NCBI RefSeq assembly: GCF_041296385.1
Contig: NC_091034.1
Span: 3,379,498 to 3,443,497 of the forward strand
Length of the DNA stretch: 64,000 nucleotides
Direction: 5' to 3'
Origin: Aphelocoma coerulescens
Lineage: Eukaryota; Chordata; Aves; Passeriformes; Corvidae
Position numbers and translations under genes: made by a program. Position 1 is the first letter of the stretch; each line of letters opens with the position of its first letter. The notes beneath the pieces were generated by a model that had not been told where the DNA came from, did no database searches, and saw only the letters and a program-made list of their open reading frames with translations. Shown here one piece after another: positions 1 through 10,213 of the stretch.

Positions 1-180
1 TGGAAGGCGCTGCAGCTAGGCGCTCCCCCAAGTGTCGGAGGCAAAGGCCGCGTGAGCTTGCCGTCCCCGGCACGGCTCTCTGTGCGAGACGTAGCCCAGA
101 AGCTTTCCCTTTCCATTCAGAGCACCAGAGAGGCAGAATGCAGTGGTACGTATTGCTCAGGAGGAAAGGGGCACGGCCCG

Positions 181-360
181 GCCGCGTTCGGGCAGAAGCA
201 GCGCGCTGGAGCGCTTCGCTGCCGGCACAGAGTTCCGGGCGAGAGGCAGACGACCGGTCCGCCTCCGGGAGAACGAAGGTACGGCGTGCTCGAAAAGGCG
301 AGGAACGAAGCCGCGGAGCACCGGGCTCGGGTGCGCGTCGTCCGGGCTTGCGAGACGAGC
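181..360. other. GC-richest, CpG-dense core of the unit
   Basis: These 180 bases of unit 1 are about 71% GC and hold about 20 CpGs. The same core recurs every 1,459 bases. The entire unit meets CpG-island criteria, and this is its densest part. Two of the rare substitutions found elsewhere (C223T in unit 13, G344A in unit 16) fall in it, both at CpG dinucleotides. Confidence 0.8.
200..215. other. Inverted repeat, 5-bp arms, 6-nt loop
   Basis: AGCGC (200-204) and GCGCT (211-215) are reverse complements around a six-base spacer, inside the GC-rich core. A second short inverted repeat (AGCG, CTT, CGCT) overlaps at 210-220. Both are present in every copy. Arms this short can occur by chance in GC-rich DNA, and no function is implied. 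Confidence 0.5.
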
Positions 361-434
361 GTGGCTGCCACTCTCCTGCCTGCAGAATTCACCTTACAGC
401 CTCAGGAAGGAGGACGACGCGCCACAGTTACTTG

Positions 435-449
435 TGCTGCTGCTGCTGC
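435..449. repeat. (TGC)5 trinucleotide run
   Basis: Five perfect TGC triplets lie at unit position 435-449. The run has the same length in all 44 copies. This is the only simple repeat of note in the unit. Its lack of length variation supports very recent homogenisation. Confidence 0.9.
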
Positions 450-496
450 CTAGTCCTCTTGCAGAGCTCTGTGGAGGCAAATGCACTTCCCTTCCG

Positions 497-513
497 TCTC
501 CGAGTTTCGGAGA
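497..513. other. Inverted repeat, 7-bp arms, 3-nt loop
   Basis: TCTCCGA (497-503) and TCGGAGA (507-513) are perfect reverse complements separated by GTT, in every copy. The rare C517T change of unit 28 lies four bases beyond the right arm and leaves the stem intact. It resembles a small hairpin. There is no downstream T-run or other sign of a terminator, and the genome is presumably eukaryotic. Confidence 0.6.
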
Positions 514-632
514 ACACGATGGTAGGGTGCAGCGGAGCAGGGAAGTACAGAAGTGCACCGCTGAGATTGCTGTTGCTTACGTGCAGAAGGCGAAGGTGCA
601 AGCCAGCACTGGCTTTTGCTTCTAGAGCCGTT

Positions 633-655
633 CTCCAGGAGAGCAGCTGCTGGAG
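633..655. other. Nested inverted repeat around an E-box palindrome
   Basis: CTCCAG (633-638) and CTGGAG (650-655) are reverse complements. They enclose and overlap the perfect 10-bp palindrome AGCAGCTGCT (642-651), whose centre is CAGCTG, an E-box sequence. The element is conserved in all copies. Binding by an E-box protein is only a possibility. Confidence 0.55.
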
Positions 656-912
656 GTTGACAGCGGTAGCTGCGAGGCTGAAAAACAAGGCAGGACGTCG
701 GGCTTAGAAGAAAGGCACAGGGGCCACAGTGTGATGTGCGCTTTTGGAAGGCTGCTCGGAGAAGGGGCACTTTCGGAGAGCTTTCTGCTTTGACCTGTGC
801 TCCTGGCCGAGCTCTAGCTGCTGGGACTCTGAAAGGCTGAATGACTAGGAAAGTGCTTGTGTCCACGCTGTGGATTGAGCACGATCCTTTTTGCAGCAGC
901 GAGAACACACTC

Positions 913-952
913 GGCCCACTGGGCCCGTGAACGAGCGTTTACCAGACTTCTG
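913..952. other. Two-site haplotype region (unit positions 925 and 948)
   Basis: This is where nearly all copy-to-copy variation lies. Unit position 925 is C in 25 units and T in 19. Unit position 948 is T in 26 and G in 18. In the C form, shown here, GGCCCA (913-918) and TGGGCC (920-925) form an inverted repeat. In the T form that repeat loses its outer pair and another one forms downstream (923-936). All four combinations of the two sites exist in the window. Confidence 0.95.
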
Positions 953-959
953 CAATTCG

Positions 960-970
960 GTGCACTGCAC
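960..970. other. Inverted repeat GTGCA-C-TGCAC
   Basis: An 11-bp perfect inverted repeat lies just downstream of the two common variable sites (925 and 948). It is invariant among copies. It is short and may be chance. Confidence 0.4.
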
Positions 971-3900
971 ACACAAGCCCGGTGCTCCCCGGTTTCTTTC
1001 TCCGCCTGCCGTTGTCTGGACAGAAGAGAAGCCCAGCCACGGCATCCTACTCGGCCGCTTTTCGGCGTGTGCACTGCCCGCATACACACGGGTGCTGTGC
1101 TCGGCTTTCCCTCGGCTCCAGGCACAAGGGTGCTTTCTCAGTTTTGCAGCGTCCCCGGTTCCCCACGTTGCCCTCGCTCAGCGAAACGTGCCGGGGGAGA
1201 AGCACTTGCTGGATGAGTCTTTCCGTGTGCAAGACTTTGAACGCAGCACCACAATCTGGGCCACGAGGAAGCCTTGATGAAGAAGGTGGTTTTGTCCTGG
1301 CACCTCTCTCCAGTGCGAGATGCCTGCCGAAGCTCTTTGCCTCTTGCGAGAGTGCGGTGGGCAGCGGGGTAAACTGGAGCCGAGAAGGACCGGGCAGACA
1401 GCACCGCCATCCGACAGGTGCTTTGCAGGTTGTGCCGGGGAAAGCGGACTGGCCCTGGCTGGAAGGCGCTGCAGCTAGGCGCTCCCCCAAGTGTCGGAGG
1501 CAAAGGCCGCGTGAGCTTGCCGTCCCCGGCACGGCTCTCTGTGCGAGACGTAGCCCAGAAGCTTTCCCTTTCCATTCAGAGCACCAGAGAGGCAGAATGC
1601 AGTGGTACGTATTGCTCAGGAGGAAAGGGGCACGGCCCGGCCGCGTTCGGGCAGAAGCAGCGCGCTGGAGCGCTTCGCTGCCGGCACAGAGTTCCGGGCG
1701 AGAGGCAGACGACCGGTCCGCCTCCGGGAGAACGAAGGTACGGCGTGCTCGAAAAGGCGAGGAACGAAGCCGCGGAGCACCGGGCTCGGGTGCGCGTCGT
1801 CCGGGCTTGCGAGACGAGCGTGGCTGCCACTCTCCTGCCTGCAGAATTCACCTTACAGCCTCAGGAAGGAGGACGACGCGCCACAGTTACTTGTGCTGCT
1901 GCTGCTGCCTAGTCCTCTTGCAGAGCTCTGTGGAGGCAAATGCACTTCCCTTCCGTCTCCGAGTTTCGGAGAACACGATGGTAGGGTGCAGCGGAGCAGG
2001 GAAGTACAGAAGTGCACCGCTGAGATTGCTGTTGCTTACGTGCAGAAGGCGAAGGTGCAAGCCAGCACTGGCTTTTGCTTCTAGAGCCGTTCTCCAGGAG
2101 AGCAGCTGCTGGAGGTTGACAGCGGTAGCTGCGAGGCTGAAAAACAAGGCAGGACGTCGGGCTTAGAAGAAAGGCACAGGGGCCACAGTGTGATGTGCGC
2201 TTTTGGAAGGCTGCTCGGAGAAGGGGCACTTTCGGAGAGCTTTCTGCTTTGACCTGTGCTCCTGGCCGAGCTCTAGCTGCTGGGACTCTGAAAGGCTGAA
2301 TGACTAGGAAAGTGCTTGTGTCCACGCTGTGGATTGAGCACGATCCTTTTTGCAGCAGCGAGAACACACTCGGCCCACTGGGCCCGTGAACGAGCGTTTA
2401 CCAGACTTCTGCAATTCGGTGCACTGCACACACAAGCCCGGTGCTCCCCGGTTTCTTTCTCCGCCTGCCGTTGTCTGGACAGAAGAGAAGCCCAGCCACG
2501 GCATCCTACTCGGCCGCTTTTCGGCGTGTGCACTGCCCGCATACACACGGGTGCTGTGCTCGGCTTTCCCTCGGCTCCAGGCACAAGGGTGCTTTCTCAG
2601 TTTTGCAGCGTCCCCGGTTCCCCACGTTGCCCTCGCTCAGCGAAACGTGCCGGGGGAGAAGCACTTGCTGGATGAGTCTTTCCGTGTGCAAGACTTTGAA
2701 CGCAGCACCACAATCTGGGCCACGAGGAAGCCTTGATGAAGAAGGTGGTTTTGTCCTGGCACCTCTCTCCAGTGCGAGATGCCTGCCGAAGCTCTTTGCC
2801 TCTTGCGAGAGTGCGGTGGGCAGCGGGGTAAACTGGAGCCGAGAAGGACCGGGCAGACAGCACCGCCATCCGACAGGTGCTTTGCAGGTTGTGCCGGGGA
2901 AAGCGGACTGGCCCTGGCTGGAAGGCGCTGCAGCTAGGCGCTCCCCCAAGTGTCGGAGGCAAAGGCCGCGTGAGCTTGCCGTCCCCGGCACGGCTCTCTG
3001 TGCGAGACGTAGCCCAGAAGCTTTCCCTTTCCATTCAGAGCACCAGAGAGGCAGAATGCAGTGGTACGTATTGCTCAGGAGGAAAGGGGCACGGCCCGGC
3101 CGCGTTCGGGCAGAAGCAGCGCGCTGGAGCGCTTCGCTGCCGGCACAGAGTTCCGGGCGAGAGGCAGACGACCGGTCCGCCTCCGGGAGAACGAAGGTAC
3201 GGCGTGCTCGAAAAGGCGAGGAACGAAGCCGCGGAGCACCGGGCTCGGGTGCGCGTCGTCCGGGCTTGCGAGACGAGCGTGGCTGCCACTCTCCTGCCTG
3301 CAGAATTCACCTTACAGCCTCAGGAAGGAGGACGACGCGCCACAGTTACTTGTGCTGCTGCTGCTGCCTAGTCCTCTTGCAGAGCTCTGTGGAGGCAAAT
3401 GCACTTCCCTTCCGTCTCCGAGTTTCGGAGAACACGATGGTAGGGTGCAGCGGAGCAGGGAAGTACAGAAGTGCACCGCTGAGATTGCTGTTGCTTACGT
3501 GCAGAAGGCGAAGGTGCAAGCCAGCACTGGCTTTTGCTTCTAGAGCCGTTCTCCAGGAGAGCAGCTGCTGGAGGTTGACAGCGGTAGCTGCGAGGCTGAA
3601 AAACAAGGCAGGACGTCGGGCTTAGAAGAAAGGCACAGGGGCCACAGTGTGATGTGCGCTTTTGGAAGGCTGCTCGGAGAAGGGGCACTTTCGGAGAGCT
3701 TTCTGCTTTGACCTGTGCTCCTGGCCGAGCTCTAGCTGCTGGGACTCTGAAAGGCTGAATGACTAGGAAAGTGCTTGTGTCCACGCTGTGGATTGAGCAC
3801 GATCCTTTTTGCAGCAGCGAGAACACACTCGGCCCACTGGGCCCGTGAACGAGCGTTTACCAGACTTCTGCAATTCGGTGCACTGCACACACAAGCCCGG

Positions 3901-6900
3901 TGCTCCCCGGTTTCTTTCTCCGCCTGCCGTTGTCTGGACAGAAGAGAAGCCCAGCCACGGCATCCTACTCGGCCGCTTTTCGGCGTGTGCACTGCCCGCA
4001 TACACACGGGTGCTGTGCTCGGCTTTCCCTCGGCTCCAGGCACAAGGGTGCTTTCTCAGTTTTGCAGCGTCCCCGGTTCCCCACGTTGCCCTCGCTCAGC
4101 GAAACGTGCCGGGGGAGAAGCACTTGCTGGATGAGTCTTTCCGTGTGCAAGACTTTGAACGCAGCACCACAATCTGGGCCACGAGGAAGCCTTGATGAAG
4201 AAGGTGGTTTTGTCCTGGCACCTCTCTCCAGTGCGAGATGCCTGCCGAAGCTCTTTGCCTCTTGCGAGAGTGCGGTGGGCAGCGGGGTAAACTGGAGCCG
4301 AGAAGGACCGGGCAGACAGCACCGCCATCCGACAGGTGCTTTGCAGGTTGTGCCGGGGAAAGCGGACTGGCCCTGGCTGGAAGGCGCTGCAGCTAGGCGC
4401 TCCCCCAAGTGTCGGAGGCAAAGGCCGCGTGAGCTTGCCGTCCCCGGCACGGCTCTCTGTGCGAGACGTAGCCCAGAAGCTTTCCCTTTCCATTCAGAGC
4501 ACCAGAGAGGCAGAATGCAGTGGTACGTATTGCTCAGGAGGAAAGGGGCACGGCCCGGCCGCGTTCGGGCAGAAGCAGCGCGCTGGAGCGCTTCGCTGCC
4601 GGCACAGAGTTCCGGGCGAGAGGCAGACGACCGGTCCGCCTCCGGGAGAACGAAGGTACGGCGTGCTCGAAAAGGCGAGGAACGAAGCCGCGGAGCACCG
4701 GGCTCGGGTGCGCGTCGTCCGGGCTTGCGAGACGAGCGTGGCTGCCACTCTCCTGCCTGCAGAATTCACCTTACAGCCTCAGGAAGGAGGACGACGCGCC
4801 ACAGTTACTTGTGCTGCTGCTGCTGCCTAGTCCTCTTGCAGAGCTCTGTGGAGGCAAATGCACTTCCCTTCCGTCTCCGAGTTTCGGAGAACACGATGGT
4901 AGGGTGCAGCGGAGCAGGGAAGTACAGAAGTGCACCGCTGAGATTGCTGTTGCTTACGTGCAGAAGGCGAAGGTGCAAGCCAGCACTGGCTTTTGCTTCT
5001 AGAGCCGTTCTCCAGGAGAGCAGCTGCTGGAGGTTGACAGCGGTAGCTGCGAGGCTGAAAAACAAGGCAGGACGTCGGGCTTAGAAGAAAGGCACAGGGG
5101 CCACAGTGTGATGTGCGCTTTTGGAAGGCTGCTCGGAGAAGGGGCACTTTCGGAGAGCTTTCTGCTTTGACCTGTGCTCCTGGCCGAGCTCTAGCTGCTG
5201 GGACTCTGAAAGGCTGAATGACTAGGAAAGTGCTTGTGTCCACGCTGTGGATTGAGCACGATCCTTTTTGCAGCAGCGAGAACACACTCGGCCCACTGGG
5301 CCCGTGAACGAGCGTTTACCAGACTTCTGCAATTCGGTGCACTGCACACACAAGCCCGGTGCTCCCCGGTTTCTTTCTCCGCCTGCCGTTGTCTGGACAG
5401 AAGAGAAGCCCAGCCACGGCATCCTACTCGGCCGCTTTTCGGCGTGTGCACTGCCCGCATACACACGGGTGCTGTGCTCGGCTTTCCCTCGGCTCCAGGC
5501 ACAAGGGTGCTTTCTCAGTTTTGCAGCGTCCCCGGTTCCCCACGTTGCCCTCGCTCAGCGAAACGTGCCGGGGGAGAAGCACTTGCTGGATGAGTCTTTC
5601 CGTGTGCAAGACTTTGAACGCAGCACCACAATCTGGGCCACGAGGAAGCCTTGATGAAGAAGGTGGTTTTGTCCTGGCACCTCTCTCCAGTGCGAGATGC
5701 CTGCCGAAGCTCTTTGCCTCTTGCGAGAGTGCGGTGGGCAGCGGGGTAAACTGGAGCCGAGAAGGACCGGGCAGACAGCACCGCCATCCGACAGGTGCTT
5801 TGCAGGTTGTGCCGGGGAAAGCGGACTGGCCCTGGCTGGAAGGCGCTGCAGCTAGGCGCTCCCCCAAGTGTCGGAGGCAAAGGCCGCGTGAGCTTGCCGT
5901 CCCCGGCACGGCTCTCTGTGCGAGACGTAGCCCAGAAGCTTTCCCTTTCCATTCAGAGCACCAGAGAGGCAGAATGCAGTGGTACGTATTGCTCAGGAGG
6001 AAAGGGGCACGGCCCGGCCGCGTTCGGGCAGAAGCAGCGCGCTGGAGCGCTTCGCTGCCGGCACAGAGTTCCGGGCGAGAGGCAGACGACCGGTCCGCCT
6101 CCGGGAGAACGAAGGTACGGCGTGCTCGAAAAGGCGAGGAACGAAGCCGCGGAGCACCGGGCTCGGGTGCGCGTCGTCCGGGCTTGCGAGACGAGCGTGG
6201 CTGCCACTCTCCTGCCTGCAGAATTCACCTTACAGCCTCAGGAAGGAGGACGACGCGCCACAGTTACTTGTGCTGCTGCTGCTGCCTAGTCCTCTTGCAG
6301 AGCTCTGTGGAGGCAAATGCACTTCCCTTCCGTCTCCGAGTTTCGGAGAACACGATGGTAGGGTGCAGCGGAGCAGGGAAGTACAGAAGTGCACCGCTGA
6401 GATTGCTGTTGCTTACGTGCAGAAGGCGAAGGTGCAAGCCAGCACTGGCTTTTGCTTCTAGAGCCGTTCTCCAGGAGAGCAGCTGCTGGAGGTTGACAGC
6501 GGTAGCTGCGAGGCTGAAAAACAAGGCAGGACGTCGGGCTTAGAAGAAAGGCACAGGGGCCACAGTGTGATGTGCGCTTTTGGAAGGCTGCTCGGAGAAG
6601 GGGCACTTTCGGAGAGCTTTCTGCTTTGACCTGTGCTCCTGGCCGAGCTCTAGCTGCTGGGACTCTGAAAGGCTGAATGACTAGGAAAGTGCTTGTGTCC
6701 ACGCTGTGGATTGAGCACGATCCTTTTTGCAGCAGCGAGAACACACTCGGCCCACTGGGCCCGTGAACGAGCGTTTACCAGACTTCTGCAATTCGGTGCA
6801 CTGCACACACAAGCCCGGTGCTCCCCGGTTTCTTTCTCCGCCTGCCGTTGTCTGGACAGAAGAGAAGCCCAGCCACGGCATCCTACTCGGCCGCTTTTCG

Positions 6901-8217
6901 GCGTGTGCACTGCCCGCATACACACGGGTGCTGTGCTCGGCTTTCCCTCGGCTCCAGGCACAAGGGTGCTTTCTCAGTTTTGCAGCGTCCCCGGTTCCCC
7001 ACGTTGCCCTCGCTCAGCGAAACGTGCCGGGGGAGAAGCACTTGCTGGATGAGTCTTTCCGTGTGCAAGACTTTGAACGCAGCACCACAATCTGGGCCAC
7101 GAGGAAGCCTTGATGAAGAAGGTGGTTTTGTCCTGGCACCTCTCTCCAGTGCGAGATGCCTGCCGAAGCTCTTTGCCTCTTGCGAGAGTGCGGTGGGCAG
7201 CGGGGTAAACTGGAGCCGAGAAGGACCGGGCAGACAGCACCGCCATCCGACAGGTGCTTTGCAGGTTGTGCCGGGGAAAGCGGACTGGCCCTGGCTGGAA
7301 GGCGCTGCAGCTAGGCGCTCCCCCAAGTGTCGGAGGCAAAGGCCGCGTGAGCTTGCCGTCCCCGGCACGGCTCTCTGTGCGAGACGTAGCCCAGAAGCTT
7401 TCCCTTTCCATTCAGAGCACCAGAGAGGCAGAATGCAGTGGTACGTATTGCTCAGGAGGAAAGGGGCACGGCCCGGCCGCGTTCGGGCAGAAGCAGCGCG
7501 CTGGAGCGCTTCGCTGCCGGCACAGAGTTCCGGGCGAGAGGCAGACGACCGGTCCGCCTCCGGGAGAACGAAGGTACGGCGTGCTCGAAAAGGCGAGGAA
7601 CGAAGCCGCGGAGCACCGGGCTCGGGTGCGCGTCGTCCGGGCTTGCGAGACGAGCGTGGCTGCCACTCTCCTGCCTGCAGAATTCACCTTACAGCCTCAG
7701 GAAGGAGGACGACGCGCCACAGTTACTTGTGCTGCTGCTGCTGCCTAGTCCTCTTGCAGAGCTCTGTGGAGGCAAATGCACTTCCCTTCCGTCTCCGAGT
7801 TTCGGAGAACACGATGGTAGGGTGCAGCGGAGCAGGGAAGTACAGAAGTGCACCGCTGAGATTGCTGTTGCTTACGTGCAGAAGGCGAAGGTGCAAGCCA
7901 GCACTGGCTTTTGCTTCTAGAGCCGTTCTCCAGGAGAGCAGCTGCTGGAGGTTGACAGCGGTAGCTGCGAGGCTGAAAAACAAGGCAGGACGTCGGGCTT
8001 AGAAGAAAGGCACAGGGGCCACAGTGTGATGTGCGCTTTTGGAAGGCTGCTCGGAGAAGGGGCACTTTCGGAGAGCTTTCTGCTTTGACCTGTGCTCCTG
8101 GCCGAGCTCTAGCTGCTGGGACTCTGAAAGGCTGAATGACTAGGAAAGTGCTTGTGTCCACGCTGTGGATTGAGCACGATCCTTTTTGCAGCAGCGAGAA
8201 CACACTCGGCCCACTGG

Positions 8218-8231
8218 GCTCGTGAACGAGC
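8218..8231. other. T-form inverted repeat GCTCGT-GA-ACGAGC
   Basis: The T at 8220 completes a perfect inverted repeat with 6-bp arms, or a 5-bp stem with a TGAA loop if drawn as a hairpin. C-form copies have a mismatch at this position. It recurs in all 19 copies with T at 925. Confidence 0.7.
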
Positions 8232-8237
8232 GTTTAC

Positions 8238-8247
8238 CAGACGTCTG
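8238..8247. other. G-form 10-bp palindrome CAGACGTCTG
   Basis: The G at 8243 (unit position 948) turns an imperfect sequence into a perfect 10-bp palindrome centred on GACGTC. The core resembles the inner part of a CRE/ATF site (TGACGTCA), but the outer bases do not match. It is present in the 18 copies with G at 948. Confidence 0.7.
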
Positions 8248-8754
8248 CAATTCGGTGCACTGCACACACAAGCCCGGTGCTCCCCGGTTTCTTTCTCCGC
8301 CTGCCGTTGTCTGGACAGAAGAGAAGCCCAGCCACGGCATCCTACTCGGCCGCTTTTCGGCGTGTGCACTGCCCGCATACACACGGGTGCTGTGCTCGGC
8401 TTTCCCTCGGCTCCAGGCACAAGGGTGCTTTCTCAGTTTTGCAGCGTCCCCGGTTCCCCACGTTGCCCTCGCTCAGCGAAACGTGCCGGGGGAGAAGCAC
8501 TTGCTGGATGAGTCTTTCCGTGTGCAAGACTTTGAACGCAGCACCACAATCTGGGCCACGAGGAAGCCTTGATGAAGAAGGTGGTTTTGTCCTGGCACCT
8601 CTCTCCAGTGCGAGATGCCTGCCGAAGCTCTTTGCCTCTTGCGAGAGTGCGGTGGGCAGCGGGGTAAACTGGAGCCGAGAAGGACCGGGCAGACAGCACC
8701 GCCATCCGACAGGTGCTTTGCAGGTTGTGCCGGGGAAAGCGGACTGGCCCTGGC

Positions 8755-10213
8755 TGGAAGGCGCTGCAGCTAGGCGCTCCCCCAAGTGTCGGAGGCAAAG
8801 GCCGCGTGAGCTTGCCGTCCCCGGCACGGCTCTCTGTGCGAGACGTAGCCCAGAAGCTTTCCCTTTCCATTCAGAGCACCAGAGAGGCAGAATGCAGTGG
8901 TACGTATTGCTCAGGAGGAAAGGGGCACGGCCCGGCCGCGTTCGGGCAGAAGCAGCGCGCTGGAGCGCTTCGCTGCCGGCACAGAGTTCCGGGCGAGAGG
9001 CAGACGACCGGTCCGCCTCCGGGAGAACGAAGGTACGGCGTGCTCGAAAAGGCGAGGAACGAAGCCGCGGAGCACCGGGCTCGGGTGCGCGTCGTCCGGG
9101 CTTGCGAGACGAGCGTGGCTGCCACTCTCCTGCCTGCAGAATTCACCTTACAGCCTCAGGAAGGAGGACGACGCGCCACAGTTACTTGTGCTGCTGCTGC
9201 TGCCTAGTCCTCTTGCAGAGCTCTGTGGAGGCAAATGCACTTCCCTTCCGTCTCCGAGTTTCGGAGAACACGATGGTAGGGTGCAGCGGAGCAGGGAAGT
9301 ACAGAAGTGCACCGCTGAGATTGCTGTTGCTTACGTGCAGAAGGCGAAGGTGCAAGCCAGCACTGGCTTTTGCTTCTAGAGCCGTTCTCCAGGAGAGCAG
9401 CTGCTGGAGGTTGACAGCGGTAGCTGCGAGGCTGAAAAACAAGGCAGGACGTCGGGCTTAGAAGAAAGGCACAGGGGCCACAGTGTGATGTGCGCTTTTG
9501 GAAGGCTGCTCGGAGAAGGGGCACTTTCGGAGAGCTTTCTGCTTTGACCTGTGCTCCTGGCCGAGCTCTAGCTGCTGGGACTCTGAAAGGCTGAATGACT
9601 AGGAAAGTGCTTGTGTCCACGCTGTGGATTGAGCACGATCCTTTTTGCAGCAGCGAGAACACACTCGGCCCACTGGGCCCGTGAACGAGCGTTTACCAGA
9701 CTTCTGCAATTCGGTGCACTGCACACACAAGCCCGGTGCTCCCCGGTTTCTTTCTCCGCCTGCCGTTGTCTGGACAGAAGAGAAGCCCAGCCACGGCATC
9801 CTACTCGGCCGCTTTTCGGCGTGTGCACTGCCCGCATACACACGGGTGCTGTGCTCGGCTTTCCCTCGGCTCCAGGCACAAGGGTGCTTTCTCAGTTTTG
9901 CAGCGTCCCCGGTTCCCCACGTTGCCCTCGCTCAGCGAAACGTGCCGGGGGAGAAGCACTTGCTGGATGAGTCTTTCCGTGTGCAAGACTTTGAACGCAG
10001 CACCACAATCTGGGCCACGAGGAAGCCTTGATGAAGAAGGTGGTTTTGTCCTGGCACCTCTCTCCAGTGCGAGATGCCTGCCGAAGCTCTTTGCCTCTTG
10101 CGAGAGTGCGGTGGGCAGCGGGGTAAACTGGAGCCGAGAAGGACCGGGCAGACAGCACCGCCATCCGACAGGTGCTTTGCAGGTTGTGCCGGGGAAAGCG
10201 GACTGGCCCTGGC
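8755..10213. repeat. Unit 7, haplotype CT
   Basis: This copy matches unit 1. It separates the TG unit 6 from the recombinant unit 8. The same order (TG, CT, TT) recurs at units 12-14. Confidence 0.93.

Larger units (their letters stand above)
1..1459. repeat. Reference unit (unit 1, haplotype CT)
   Basis: This copy carries the majority base at every variable position: G52, A131, C223, G344, C517, C925 and T948. It serves as the consensus for the internal landmarks below. GC content varies along the unit: about 71% at 181-360 and about 50% at 841-900. The unit has no recognisable gene, no retroelement terminal structure and no internal sub-repeat longer than a short trinucleotide run. The phase of the unit is arbitrary, because no array boundary is visible to define a natural start. 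Confidence 0.95.
1..7295. repeat. Units 1-5, haplotype CT
   Basis: Five consecutive copies show no difference from one another that I could find. They are the longest run of CT units in the window. Units 3-5 also form the start of the six-unit offset match to units 9-11. Confidence 0.93.
7296..8754. repeat. Unit 6, haplotype TG
   Basis: This is the first copy carrying T at 925 (window 8220) and G at 948 (window 8243). It is isolated between CT units, as would follow from gene conversion or unequal exchange. Confidence 0.93.

Noticed and set aside
311..350. G-quadruplex in the GC-rich core
   Set aside because: Only three GGG runs are close together, with a 12-base loop. Four runs at acceptable spacing are not present. 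The G-rich stretch near 1354-1376 offers at best a two-tier structure.
1340..1380. CTCF-like site around GCGGTGGGCAGCGG, by analogy with DXZ4
   Set aside because: The match to the CTCF core has an extra G and at least two mismatches. No better match was found on either strand by eye. A motif scan would be needed to revive the idea.
1..1459. rRNA, tRNA, 5S or other RNA-gene tandem cluster
   Set aside because: No recognisable rRNA or tRNA sequence was seen on either strand. No intact pol III B box was found (the nearest, GTTCGGGCA in the GC-rich core, does not fit), and no T-run pol III terminator followed one.
1..1459. Centromeric satellite with a CENP-B box
   Set aside because: No sequence resembling the CENP-B box was seen, and the unit is GC-rich and CpG-rich. 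A centromeric location cannot be excluded from sequence alone.
1..1459. Retrotransposon or LTR origin of the unit
   Set aside because: No terminal repeats, primer-binding site, polypurine tract, poly(A) tail, target-site duplication or reverse-transcriptase-like frame was found.
1418..1912. A 164-codon frame ending in a polyalanine stretch
   Set aside because: It also starts at GTG. The alanines are simply the (TGC)5 run read in one frame. No domain is recognisable.
982..2166. A 394-codon open frame recurring in every unit
   Set aside because: It begins at GTG, not ATG. The first in-frame ATG (1213) has a poor start context. The product is rich in Arg, Ser, Ala and Cys with no recognisable domain. 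Long open frames overlap it in several other frames on both strands, as expected from stop-poor 61% GC DNA. The unit length is not a multiple of three and there is no poly(A) signal.
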